This document shows, piece by piece, positions 33,421-41,063 of a stretch of 50,997 bases of DNA (within the stretch, counting starts at the first letter, position 1; each line of letters starts with the position of its first letter). The notes under the pieces are model-generated. The model searched no databases. It saw nothing but the letters and a program-made list of their open reading frames with translations, and was not told where the DNA came from. Position numbers and translations under genes: made by a program. The DNA comes from an uncultured Muribaculaceae bacterium (GTDB lineage Bacteria; Bacteroidota; Bacteroidia; Bacteroidales; Muribaculaceae): assembly GCA_910589425.1 (NCBI GenBank), contig CAJUSZ010000018.1:1-50997 (forward strand). The letters are read 5' to 3'.

Positions 33421-34017
33421 ATGGAACAGACCATAGCATTCCCCACCGACAACCGCACAGAGGAGAACCACACCGAATCTCTCCGTCCTTTCACAATGTT
33501 CAATTCTCTGACTTCCAGACGCAGGGAATGCGCCGTCATTGTGGCTATGGCACGTGACAGAGCCATCGGGAAAGACGGGGGAATGCCCTGGCACATCCCC
33601 GCCGACCTCAAGCATTTCAAACGCCTCACGATGGGGCATCCAGTAGTAATGGGACGGCGCACATGGCAGTCGCTCCCCGCCGGGGCGCTCCCGGGAAGAC
33701 GCAACATCGTGGTGAGCCGCAATCCCGGTTTCTCTCCCGAGGGGGCTGAAAAGGCAGCCTCCTTAGAGGAAGCCCTCGCAATGTGCGCAGCGGGCGACAT
33801 CCCTTTCATAATCGGCGGCGGACAGATCTATGCCGAAGCCATCTCAATGGCCACCCGGCTCTACATCACTCTCGTGGACGCGGAATTTCCCGACGCCGAC
33901 ACACGCTTTCCGGAATTCGACCCGGAGGAATGGACCGCATCAGCCGAGGAGATGCCTCCGGCCGGATCCGGAGGGGGCTACGACTACAGATTCATCGCCC
34001 TGAGACGCAAGTGCTGA
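33421..34017 (+). CDS. folA: Dihydrofolate reductase
   Basis: Reduces dihydrofolate to tetrahydrofolate with NADPH, supplying one-carbon carriers for thymidylate and purine synthesis. Family signs: IVAMARDRAIGKDGGMPWHI (substrate and Met20-loop region), ADLKHFKRLTMGHPVVMGRR (NADPH binding), and FIIGGGQIYAEAI. With the ATG at 33421 the protein is 198 aa, about 30 residues longer than usual at the N-terminus; an ATG at 33496 gives a typical 173 aa. The promoter at 33363-33394 fits the first start. It is separated by 4 bases from the GT4 gene, so the two are probably co-transcribed. Confidence 0.93.
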   Translation: MEQTIAFPTDNRTEENHTESLRPFTMFNSLTSRRRECAVIVAMARDRAIGKDGGMPWHIPADLKHFKRLTMGHPVVMGRRTWQSLPAGALPGRRNIVVSRNPGFSPEGAEKAASLEEALAMCAAGDIPFIIGGGQIYAEAISMATRLYITLVDAEFPDADTRFPEFDPEEWTASAEEMPPAGSGGGYDYRFIALRRKC

Positions 34018-34021
34018 GAAA

Positions 34022-35275
34022 ATGAAGACAGTCATCATCAACAGATCCGACACCACGGGGGGAGCCGCCGTGGTGAGCCGCAGGCTGATGGAGGCGCTGC
34101 GGGATTGCGGCGTCGACGCCCGGATGATCGTGGCCGAGAAACGCAGCGACTCCCCTTACGTAGAGATGGCCGGCTCCCGACGGGCAATACAGCGCGCTTT
34201 CCTCGCGGAAAGACTGAAAATATTCGCCGCCAACGGACTGCGGCGGTCCACCCTCTTCAAGATCGACACGGCCTCCGACGGACTGCCTCTCTGGAAGCAT
34301 CCGCTCGTGAAAGAGGCCGACATTATATGTCTCGGATGGATCAACCAGGGGATGCTCTCGTTCGGCGGATTGGAAAAACTCGCCCGGACAGGGAAACCTA
34401 TCGTATGGACGATGCACGACATGTGGAACATGACCGGAATATGCCATCATGCGGGATCATGCCCCGGATTCCGGAACCGGTGCGGCGACTGCCGGCCCCT
34501 GCTCGGGAAACTGGCCTCCGCCTCCGACATTTCGGGATCCGTATGGAAGAAAAAACAGAGGCTCTATTCCGGCGGGGCTTTCCATTTCGTAGCCGTCAGC
34601 AACTGGCTCAAAGAGCGTGCCGAAGCGTCGTCGCTGCTGTCCGGGCAGCCGTTGAGCGTAATCCCGAATCCGTTTCCTATGCCGACAGACTTCCGGCGCA
34701 TACCGGCCGACGACGGACTTTTCCACATCTTGATGGGAGCCGCCCGTCTCGACGACCCCATAAAAGGGCTGCCGCTGCTCGCCGGAGCCACCCGCGTCCT
34801 CGCGGAGAAATATCCCGAAAAGGCCGCCAGGATGAGACTCGTTACATTCGGCGACATCAAGGATCCACATGCCCTCGACGGCTTCGGGATCCAGCACCGC
34901 CACATCGGACGCCTGACAGGACAGCAGGAGATAGCCCAGGCCTACTCGGGAGCGGACATGGTGGTTTCGACCTCGCTATATGAGAATCTGCCCGGCACGC
35001 TCGTGGAGGGTCAGGCTTTCGGATGCGTACCCGTGAGCTTTCTCCGGGGCGGGCAGGCCGACATCATCGATCACGGAAAAACCGGCATACTCGTAGACTT
35101 CGACGATTCAGCCGACATCGCGGCCGAAAATTTCGCCGACGGGATAATCCAGGGGATGGAACTCGCCTCCGATCCGCAGACAGCCGGAAGAATGCTGCGC
35201 TCCGTTACGGAACGTTTCTCCGCCGGTTCGGTGGCACGCAGATACATCTCACTTTTCAACCGGCTTCTCAGCTGA
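34022..35275 (+). CDS. Family 4 glycosyltransferase
   Basis: A 417-aa GT-B fold transferase of the GT4 type, probably adding a sugar from a nucleotide donor to a surface glycan. N-terminal INRSDTTGGAAVVSRRLMEA; a Cys-rich insert CHHAGSCPGFRNRCGDC at about 142-158 (four Cys, possibly metal-binding, seen in similar Bacteroidetes transferases); C-terminal GAARLDDPIKGLPLL and the E-x7-E-like donor site STSLYENLPGTLVEGQAFG. It lies 4 bases after the DHFR gene and 8 bases before the GT2 gene. The specific linkage and acceptor are unknown. Confidence 0.88.
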   Translation: MKTVIINRSDTTGGAAVVSRRLMEALRDCGVDARMIVAEKRSDSPYVEMAGSRRAIQRAFLAERLKIFAANGLRRSTLFKIDTASDGLPLWKHPLVKEADIICLGWINQGMLSFGGLEKLARTGKPIVWTMHDMWNMTGICHHAGSCPGFRNRCGDCRPLLGKLASASDISGSVWKKKQRLYSGGAFHFVAVSNWLKERAEASSLLSGQPLSVIPNPFPMPTDFRRIPADDGLFHILMGAARLDDPIKGLPLLAGATRVLAEKYPEKAARMRLVTFGDIKDPHALDGFGIQHRHIGRLTGQQEIAQAYSGADMVVSTSLYENLPGTLVEGQAFGCVPVSFLRGGQADIIDHGKTGILVDFDDSADIAAENFADGIIQGMELASDPQTAGRMLRSVTERFSAGSVARRYISLFNRLLS

Positions 35276-35283
35276 CAAGCGCC

Positions 35284-36255
35284 ATGCCACAGACCAACGG
35301 ATCAACACCGACACTGGCCGTCGTAGTGCCATGCTACAACGAGGAAGCCTCCCTGCCCGAGACCCACCGCACACTCTCCGGGCTCCTTGACAGACTGACC
35401 GCCGACGGGCTTATCGCCGGCTCAAGCCACATTCTCTATGTGGACGACGGATCCACCGACTCCACATGGAAGCTGATAGCCGGCTTCGCGGCCGGCTCCG
35501 GCAACGCAGCCGGACTGAGACTCGCCGCCAACACCGGCCACCAGCACGCACTCATGGCCGGACTCGAGGAGACAGCCCCCTTTTGCGACGCCGCGGTAAC
35601 CATCGACGCCGACCTCCAGGACGATCCGGAGGCGATCCGGGACATGATCATGCGATACAGGGAGGGCGACGATGTGGTCTACGGAGTGAGGCGCCACAGA
35701 GAGGACACCCCTTTCAAACTCCTGACAGCAAAGGGATTCTACCGTCTCAGGGACGCTCTCGGAGTAAAGACCGTCTACAACCACGCCGACTTCCGCCTGC
35801 TCTCGTCGCGCGCCGTCGGCGAGCTACTCAGATATGACGAAGCCAACCTCTTCATACGCGGCATCGTACCGATGCTGGGATTCTCCCAGAGCAAAGTGTT
35901 CTACGACCGCACGCCGCGCCGCCACGGGGAATCAAAATATCCCGTAGGCAAGATGCTCAACTTCGCCGCCGACGGAATCACATCCTTCTCCGCCCGGCCG
36001 GCAAGGATGATCCTCGGATGCGGACTGATCTTCACGCTCATCGCCCTGGCCATACTGACCTACGTCCTGATCCGCTATTTCTCGGGCCACACCATAGCGG
36101 GATGGACATCAATCATCCTATCCATCTGGTTCTGCACCGGGATAATCCTGCTCGCGCTCGGAGTAGTGGGGGAATATCTCGCCAAAGTCTACATGGAGGT
36201 GAAACGCCGTCCGAGATGGCACATCATGGAGCGTACCGGCGCAACCGGCAAGTAA
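35284..36255 (+). CDS. Family 2 glycosyltransferase, membrane-anchored
   Basis: 323 aa, dolichyl/undecaprenyl-phosphate sugar transferase type (GtrB/ArnC-like). The ATG at 35284, 8 bases after the GT4 gene, gives TLAVVVPCYNEEASLPETHR. The nucleotide-sugar site shows LYVDDGSTDSTW and the metal-binding DAD motif in TIDADLQDDPEAI. The C-terminal third has two hydrophobic segments (ARMILGCGLIFTLIALAILTY and SIILSIWFCTGIILLALGVV) that anchor it in the inner membrane, as in this subfamily. It probably loads a sugar onto a lipid carrier for surface glycan or protein glycosylation. The donor cannot be read from the sequence. Confidence 0.9.
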   Translation: MPQTNGSTPTLAVVVPCYNEEASLPETHRTLSGLLDRLTADGLIAGSSHILYVDDGSTDSTWKLIAGFAAGSGNAAGLRLAANTGHQHALMAGLEETAPFCDAAVTIDADLQDDPEAIRDMIMRYREGDDVVYGVRRHREDTPFKLLTAKGFYRLRDALGVKTVYNHADFRLLSSRAVGELLRYDEANLFIRGIVPMLGFSQSKVFYDRTPRRHGESKYPVGKMLNFAADGITSFSARPARMILGCGLIFTLIALAILTYVLIRYFSGHTIAGWTSIILSIWFCTGIILLALGVVGEYLAKVYMEVKRRPRWHIMERTGATGK

Positions 36256-36272
36256 CTCTTAAATAATACACC

Positions 36273-36491
36273 ATGTCGCAAAAAGCAAGAAAAGCCGCGC
36301 TGGCATTCGGCGGACTGATCGCCGCAGGAGGGATATTCTCCGGAATCATATCCCTCGCGAACCGCTATCTGAGAACCCACGGACTGCTGAATCCCTTCAG
36401 CAGATTCACTCTCATCCTGATCCTGGCCGCCGGACTATATTTCATATACCGCCGGTTCGCAAGCCGCCTCGACCGGATCTCAAAGGAATAA
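36273..36491 (+). CDS. Small two-TM membrane protein
   Basis: 72 aa, unrecognised. Two hydrophobic helices: ALAFGGLIAAGGIFSGIISL and FTLILILAAGLYFIYRRFA. The C-terminus is basic then acidic (RRFASRLDRISKE), consistent with a cytoplasmic end. It starts 17 bases after the GT2 gene in the same direction and is probably the last gene of that unit. Codon content and position support it as real; function unknown, possibly an accessory to the glycosyltransferase. Confidence 0.65.
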   Translation: MSQKARKAALAFGGLIAAGGIFSGIISLANRYLRTHGLLNPFSRFTLILILAAGLYFIYRRFASRLDRISKE

Positions 36492-36564
36492 GCCCCCTCC
36501 GATGCCAAAATCTGATGGAGATGAACAAAAAAATGTTAAATATCGGATTTTATACCCATGCATA

Positions 36565-36676
36565 CTTGCAATAGCTAAGCAAAATTATTAATTTTGTGTA
36601 GTGTTTTTCATAGTATTAAATTTAAGATTAAGGTTTCGGTCTATTTCTTTGCGAAAAGAGATAGACTTTTTCTTTT
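36565..36676 (+). ncRNA. Short promoter-RNA-terminator unit, copy 2
   Basis: Promoter: CTTG (36565-36568), 20 nt, TAATTTTG (36589-36596). The RNA then begins seven bases later with the core GTTTTTCATAGTATTAAATT (from 36603), AAGATTAA. It ends in a 12-bp stem (36639-36650 with 36655-36666, one T-G pair) closed by a GCGA tetraloop, and a T-rich tail to 36676. The 5' core matches copy 1 closely while the terminator stem differs. About 80 nt. It lies 73 bases past the small membrane protein gene. Confidence 0.65.
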
Positions 36677-36700
36677 GACCTACAGACAACTACAGAAATA

Positions 36701-36730
36701 TGCGGAACCCGGCGCATGCCGGATTCCGCA
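36701..36730 (-). terminator. Terminator of the 1257-aa gene
   Basis: A 13-bp stem with one mismatch: TGCGGAACCCGGC (36701-36713) with GCCGGATTCCGCA (36718-36730), and a GCAT loop. It is 38 bases past the minus-strand stop at 36769. T-run weak. Confidence 0.6.
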
Positions 36731-36768
36731 ATCGGATAGTCTCTGCCGGGAGGCATCCTCCCCCGTCG

Positions 36769-39700
36769 TTACATTACCAAGATCTTGAACGTGAGTCCGC
36801 CGACGCGCACGGCATAGACGCCGCCGCAGACCGGCACCTCATCGCTGCCTGTGCCTGTAAGACGACCCACGACACGGCCATGCATGTCGCTGACCACTAC
36901 CAGCTCGCCCTCGGCGCCGGAAATCAGTATGGATCCGCGGCCGGCCGAGACACTGATTCCGCCGTCAAAGTCCACTGCATCAGCACTTTCAGTTTCTTTC
37001 TCAGCTACTTCAAGACAGTCGAGAAGTGTATGCATATATCCGTTGGTTACGGCTCCTATGGCAAGACGGACAGTCCTGCCGGCATAGCGCGTCAGATCCA
37101 CCTCGACCGGACACCAGCCCGGCTCACGGCCGAAACGGTCGGATATGGTGAAATCAGCCAGTGTGGCCACCTCGCCATCCGGGAGCATGGCCTGGACAAT
37201 GATCTGATTGTCGTGGGGGTATTCGCCGCTGAGATTGTATGTCATGAATGTGAACCAGGGATGCTCGCTTCCGGAAAGATCTATCTTGCCGGTGAACATG
37301 GCACCCGAAGCCTTGAGATTCTCACCCTCCATCGCTGCGAAACCATTGTCGCTGTCGGCCGACCTGACATCGCCCATCGAATCGTTGTAGAGAGACCATT
37401 TCACTGAAGGCGTGATCTGAACCCCTACTATAGCTGAGGAAACGGCTCCGCCGGCAAACGATTCCTTATACGGAAGCGCGTATGCCTTGCCTACGGGCAA
37501 TGTCTGCGACGAGACGCCCGCGCCGCGCCCGGCCTCCGTGAAGGGGAACACGGCGTAGGTCTTGAACTGCTGCTCCGCACCGGGAGCCACAGCCTGGAGC
37601 GTATAGCTCGTCTCCGCTATGTCGCGGGCGATGACAAGCTGCTGGCCGTTGATGACCTCGGCCAATATATATTTCACATCCGCCGGATCCAGAGGCTGGC
37701 CGTCGACATCTTCCGCCGGAGCGTTCCAGCTGACCGTAACCTTGCCGCTGTCCCCATCCTCCGTAACTTTCACATCTGTCGGTATGCCGGGAATATTGAT
37801 CCCTATGTAGCCTGAGACCTCCGCCGGAATCCCCGACGAATAGTAATTGCTGGCCACAACCGTGAACGTGTGGACGCCAGCACTCGCCACGCTTGCCACA
37901 TACTCAAGAGTCTCGCCGGCCGCCGGAGAGGCGAACGAATGAACCACCGAGTCGCAATAGATCACATCGATCCTGTCCAGTGCGCCTACAGGATCCCCGT
38001 CAACATTGACGGCGGGAGCCTTGAAGCGCAGCGTGCCCTTAAGCTCTCCCTTCGGGGCGGGCGTCAGGGTTACTTCGGTGGGCGCCGCGGGCGACATGCC
38101 CGTTACGGGAGCCGCCACCGAAAGATTGTTCACATGAAGCTCGTAGCCTCCGGCCGAACAGCCGTGGATGCCGATATAATATTCTCCATCGGCCTGAGGA
38201 AGGAAATATTCCGACAGACGCACCGGAGCCGACGTCGAGACTTCCGTCGCCGGGATGATCTCAGTGGTCATCGATTCCGGAACGGGTTTGAGACCGGCCG
38301 AGATCCTTACTCTCTCTTTGGTATTCATCGGGGAGGAAGCGTCGATCGAGATGCAATAACGGTTGCCGGCATACATCCGCAGCGGACGTGTGATAAGCCA
38401 GTCGTCCATACCCGTCGGACCGTTGGCCACACGGGCCTCCCCTTTGTCTATGTTCCAGACAAAGCCGTCCTTGTTGGCGTCGGCCACAGTGAAATCAGAC
38501 AGCACCGACGACTCGGCGAAATCCTGGCTGTAGGGCACATCGACGGCCTCCGACTCATGGAGCTGGTCGTCGGTAAGCGATATATTGTCCAGATAGAGAT
38601 AGAATCCGTCGGGATCGCTGATCGCGTGCCAGCCTATATGGTAAAGTCCTGACTCCGGCACAGTGAACTCCGGCACCACCGGATTCATGCTGAAATCGGG
38701 CTGGAGATCCGTCGGAGCCACAAGCTGCATGGTCATCGAGTCGGCCGTGGCCTCACGCCCCATCCTGACCTCGAAGCGCTCGGGATTGAAGCTGGCCATA
38801 GCCTCGAACGTCAGTTTATATTTCACCCCGGCTTCCATCCGTATGGCGGCCGAGATGAGCCAGTCGTCGTGCTTGCTCTTGGAGTTGGTGATGTAGGCGC
38901 TCGACATTCCGTTGCTGTATTCCCACTTCACACCGTCGCCGTTGGAATCCAGGATCACGAAATTGTCCATCGACTGCGATGAGTCGAATCCCTCATACCA
39001 GGGAGCCGCGATCTCTCCGAGCGGATAGACGGCGCTCACTCCAGCCGAACCGGTGTTGCCGGAGAAAGTGGCCCTGACGCTGTAGCGATAGGCGATCATG
39101 CGTCCCGGCGTGGGTTTCACACGGTCAACTATCAGAGTGTCTGCCGTCTCCGTAGCCACCGTTACGTTGTCAGGCTGGCGCACCACAGTGTAGACCACCC
39201 GCGACGGATCGACATAGCCGCCATTGACAGAACCTGACACCCTGTTCCAGCTCACAGTGAACGCCCCGTCCGAATAAGTTACCGACGGACGCGGAGCCGA
39301 CGGAGTGTCGTTGCCCACAAACACTTTTCTGTAAGCCCGCGCCCCGTGGCCCGCGCCGTTGGAAAACGAAACAGCATAGGATGTGCGTCCGGCCGACCGC
39401 ACCGTTACCGGAACCGAGACTTTATCACCAGGCGAAGCCACATCTTCCTTATATATCTCACCATCGACCCAAAGGCAATATCTCAAGCTTCCCTCCAGAT
39501 CCGACCCGCCCGATGTAACGGAAGGGGCTGTGAAACTCACAGTGGTCTCAAGCGATCCTCCTTCGGCTGCCACCTGCATATCCTTTACAGCCGCCGGAGC
39601 CGCCTGCGGAGGGGAATAAGGGACATAGATCCCTGTAACCTCGTCGGAATTCACAAACCGGCACACAAGCGTGGCCGCGCCCGACGTCAGATCCACCTCG

Positions 39701-40542
39701 TAGAGATAGCCCTTGCCGTCGGCCGGATTGACCGTCCAGAAACAACGGCCGGTGGAGAGGTCGATCGTGGCCGACGACGCGTAGAGCGGCGTTACTCCCG
39801 TGTGGCCCACAGTCGTTGACGCTCCGCTGCGCTTGTCGATCTTCAGCAGATTGCCCGTCATGTCGATCGCCCAGATCTGGCCGCTGGCGTCGGCCATCAC
39901 CGCGTTCAGGCTCATCTCCAGAGGCTTGATGGCCGTGCGTTTGCGCGTCGAATAGTCCGCCTTGCCGAACACATATCCGTCGCCCGAATCATTGTAGAAA
40001 CAGCCGTAGACCATGTCCGACGTCGGATCATAGGCCACGTCCGACGCCATGATCCCGACATTCGACACAAGCGTATGGCTCGAACGCTTCCATGTCGAGG
40101 TGTTGAACTTGTCAACATAGATCTTCGCCGTCCCCGTGCGGTTGACGGCATAATAGAACCCGTCGGCCATCGGCGCGCCTCCATACTGGGCGTTGCCCTG
40201 CGTGTTGAGGCGGGTGAACGTTCCGTCGCCCGTAAACGTATACATCCCTTTGGAATGGGCCGACGAGCCGTCTTCTCCAGCCTTCGACGAGATTACCGTG
40301 CCGTAGATCACCGGCACTCCCGCCGGAGATTCCGCGGACGCTACCGGCGAACCCGCCTGATAGCCCGCAGGCAACGGAACCCCGGTCTCCCCCATGAAAC
40401 GGAGAGGCACAAACCCCGGCGGAGGTGATTTCACTCCGACATGCGATTCTGAAAAACTTCGTAGGGCTGATTCGCCCCGCGCCGCCGGCACTACGGTGAA
40501 AGCCACCAGCAGCAGACTGCTTAATACGCTGATTTTCTTCAT
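36769..40542 (-). CDS. Large exported protein with choice-of-anchor-J and FN3-like domains
   Basis: 1257 aa. Signal peptide MKKISVLSSLLLVAFTVVPA. Residues about 75-300 look like a beta-propeller of repeated YGTV/YGCFYN-type strands. FN3-like segments follow at about 315-500. Three adhesin-type choice-of-anchor J modules begin near residues 512 (APWYEGFDSS), 667 (VPYSQDFAESS) and 1020 (LPYKESFAGG); the first two continue with D-x-N-x-D-G-x-x-W, typical of the family. Further FN3-like repeats are at 830-1010. The end, LVVVSDMHGRVVGRL then GGVYAVRVGGLTFKILVM, resembles a T9SS type A sorting domain. Probable cell-surface adhesin or glycan-binding protein; ligand unknown. A promoter at 40932-40962 implies a long leader. 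Confidence 0.85.
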   Translation of the reverse strand: MKKISVLSSLLLVAFTVVPAARGESALRSFSESHVGVKSPPPGFVPLRFMGETGVPLPAGYQAGSPVASAESPAGVPVIYGTVISSKAGEDGSSAHSKGMYTFTGDGTFTRLNTQGNAQYGGAPMADGFYYAVNRTGTAKIYVDKFNTSTWKRSSHTLVSNVGIMASDVAYDPTSDMVYGCFYNDSGDGYVFGKADYSTRKRTAIKPLEMSLNAVMADASGQIWAIDMTGNLLKIDKRSGASTTVGHTGVTPLYASSATIDLSTGRCFWTVNPADGKGYLYEVDLTSGAATLVCRFVNSDEVTGIYVPYSPPQAAPAAVKDMQVAAEGGSLETTVSFTAPSVTSGGSDLEGSLRYCLWVDGEIYKEDVASPGDKVSVPVTVRSAGRTSYAVSFSNGAGHGARAYRKVFVGNDTPSAPRPSVTYSDGAFTVSWNRVSGSVNGGYVDPSRVVYTVVRQPDNVTVATETADTLIVDRVKPTPGRMIAYRYSVRATFSGNTGSAGVSAVYPLGEIAAPWYEGFDSSQSMDNFVILDSNGDGVKWEYSNGMSSAYITNSKSKHDDWLISAAIRMEAGVKYKLTFEAMASFNPERFEVRMGREATADSMTMQLVAPTDLQPDFSMNPVVPEFTVPESGLYHIGWHAISDPDGFYLYLDNISLTDDQLHESEAVDVPYSQDFAESSVLSDFTVADANKDGFVWNIDKGEARVANGPTGMDDWLITRPLRMYAGNRYCISIDASSPMNTKERVRISAGLKPVPESMTTEIIPATEVSTSAPVRLSEYFLPQADGEYYIGIHGCSAGGYELHVNNLSVAAPVTGMSPAAPTEVTLTPAPKGELKGTLRFKAPAVNVDGDPVGALDRIDVIYCDSVVHSFASPAAGETLEYVASVASAGVHTFTVVASNYYSSGIPAEVSGYIGINIPGIPTDVKVTEDGDSGKVTVSWNAPAEDVDGQPLDPADVKYILAEVINGQQLVIARDIAETSYTLQAVAPGAEQQFKTYAVFPFTEAGRGAGVSSQTLPVGKAYALPYKESFAGGAVSSAIVGVQITPSVKWSLYNDSMGDVRSADSDNGFAAMEGENLKASGAMFTGKIDLSGSEHPWFTFMTYNLSGEYPHDNQIIVQAMLPDGEVATLADFTISDRFGREPGWCPVEVDLTRYAGRTVRLAIGAVTNGYMHTLLDCLEVAEKETESADAVDFDGGISVSAGRGSILISGAEGELVVVSDMHGRVVGRLTGTGSDEVPVCGGVYAVRVGGLTFKILVM

Positions 40543-40931
40543 GAGATATAAAATTAGAGATTAAAAATTAACTTGCGTGTGTGCGAAAAGTAAACACTCT
40601 CTTGGATAGCATCCCGCCGGCCGGACACATAAACAGACAGACCGGCCGGAAACCCAGTCGGTGAAACGTTGAATGCTATGACAGGAAATGAAGGGTGGAG
40701 GAATCCGCTGTCTACGGATGATGACAATTAATTAACCGCCGCTGGACGAAACGCCAGTAGAAGTGGTTACTGTCCGGTGAATCTCTACATAACAATCAAC
40801 CTTTCACCGGACTCCCGATGAGCCAGTCAAGATTCAGCCTTACTTTGGCAAGGCGCGTATGTAGGATATTCTTTTTCACAATAAGTGGATTTTTCAGGCA
40901 GCTGATCGATTGATCAGTCTGTTACAACGGC
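40543..40931 (-). promoter_or_regulatory. Long structured leader of the 1257-aa gene
   Basis: A 389-base non-coding stretch between the promoter and the ATG. Two clear hairpins: GTCCGGTGAA (40772-40781) with TTCACCGGAC (40803-40812), 10 bp with a 21-nt loop; and CCGGCCGG (40617-40624) with CCGGCCGG (40642-40649), 8 bp. No ORF of note. Its length suggests RNA-based control, but no known riboswitch was recognised. Confidence 0.5.
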
Positions 40932-40962
40932 CAAATTTACAAAATAATCCCGAATCTGCAAA
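40932..40962 (-). promoter_or_regulatory. Promoter of the 1257-aa gene
   Basis: Minus strand: TTTG (40962-40959), 19 nt, TAAATTTG (40939-40932). No other good match lies closer to the gene. Confidence 0.7.
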
Positions 40963-41003
40963 ATATTATCCGATCTTTTCCCGATTTTTTTGAGATATTC
41001 CGT

Positions 41004-41040
41004 AAAAAACCGGCTGCGCGGAATCGCACAGCCGGTTTCT
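41004..41040 (-). terminator. Intrinsic terminator of the GLUG-repeat gene
   Basis: On the minus strand, AAACCGGCTG (41038-41029) and its partner CAGCCGGTTT (41016-41007) form a 10-bp stem extended by CGC/GCG pairs past one mismatch. It is followed by a T-run (TTTTTT, 41009-41004). It lies 24 bases past the stop at 41064. Confidence 0.85.
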
Positions 41041-41063
41041 GACTGGTGGGTATGTTTAAGCGG

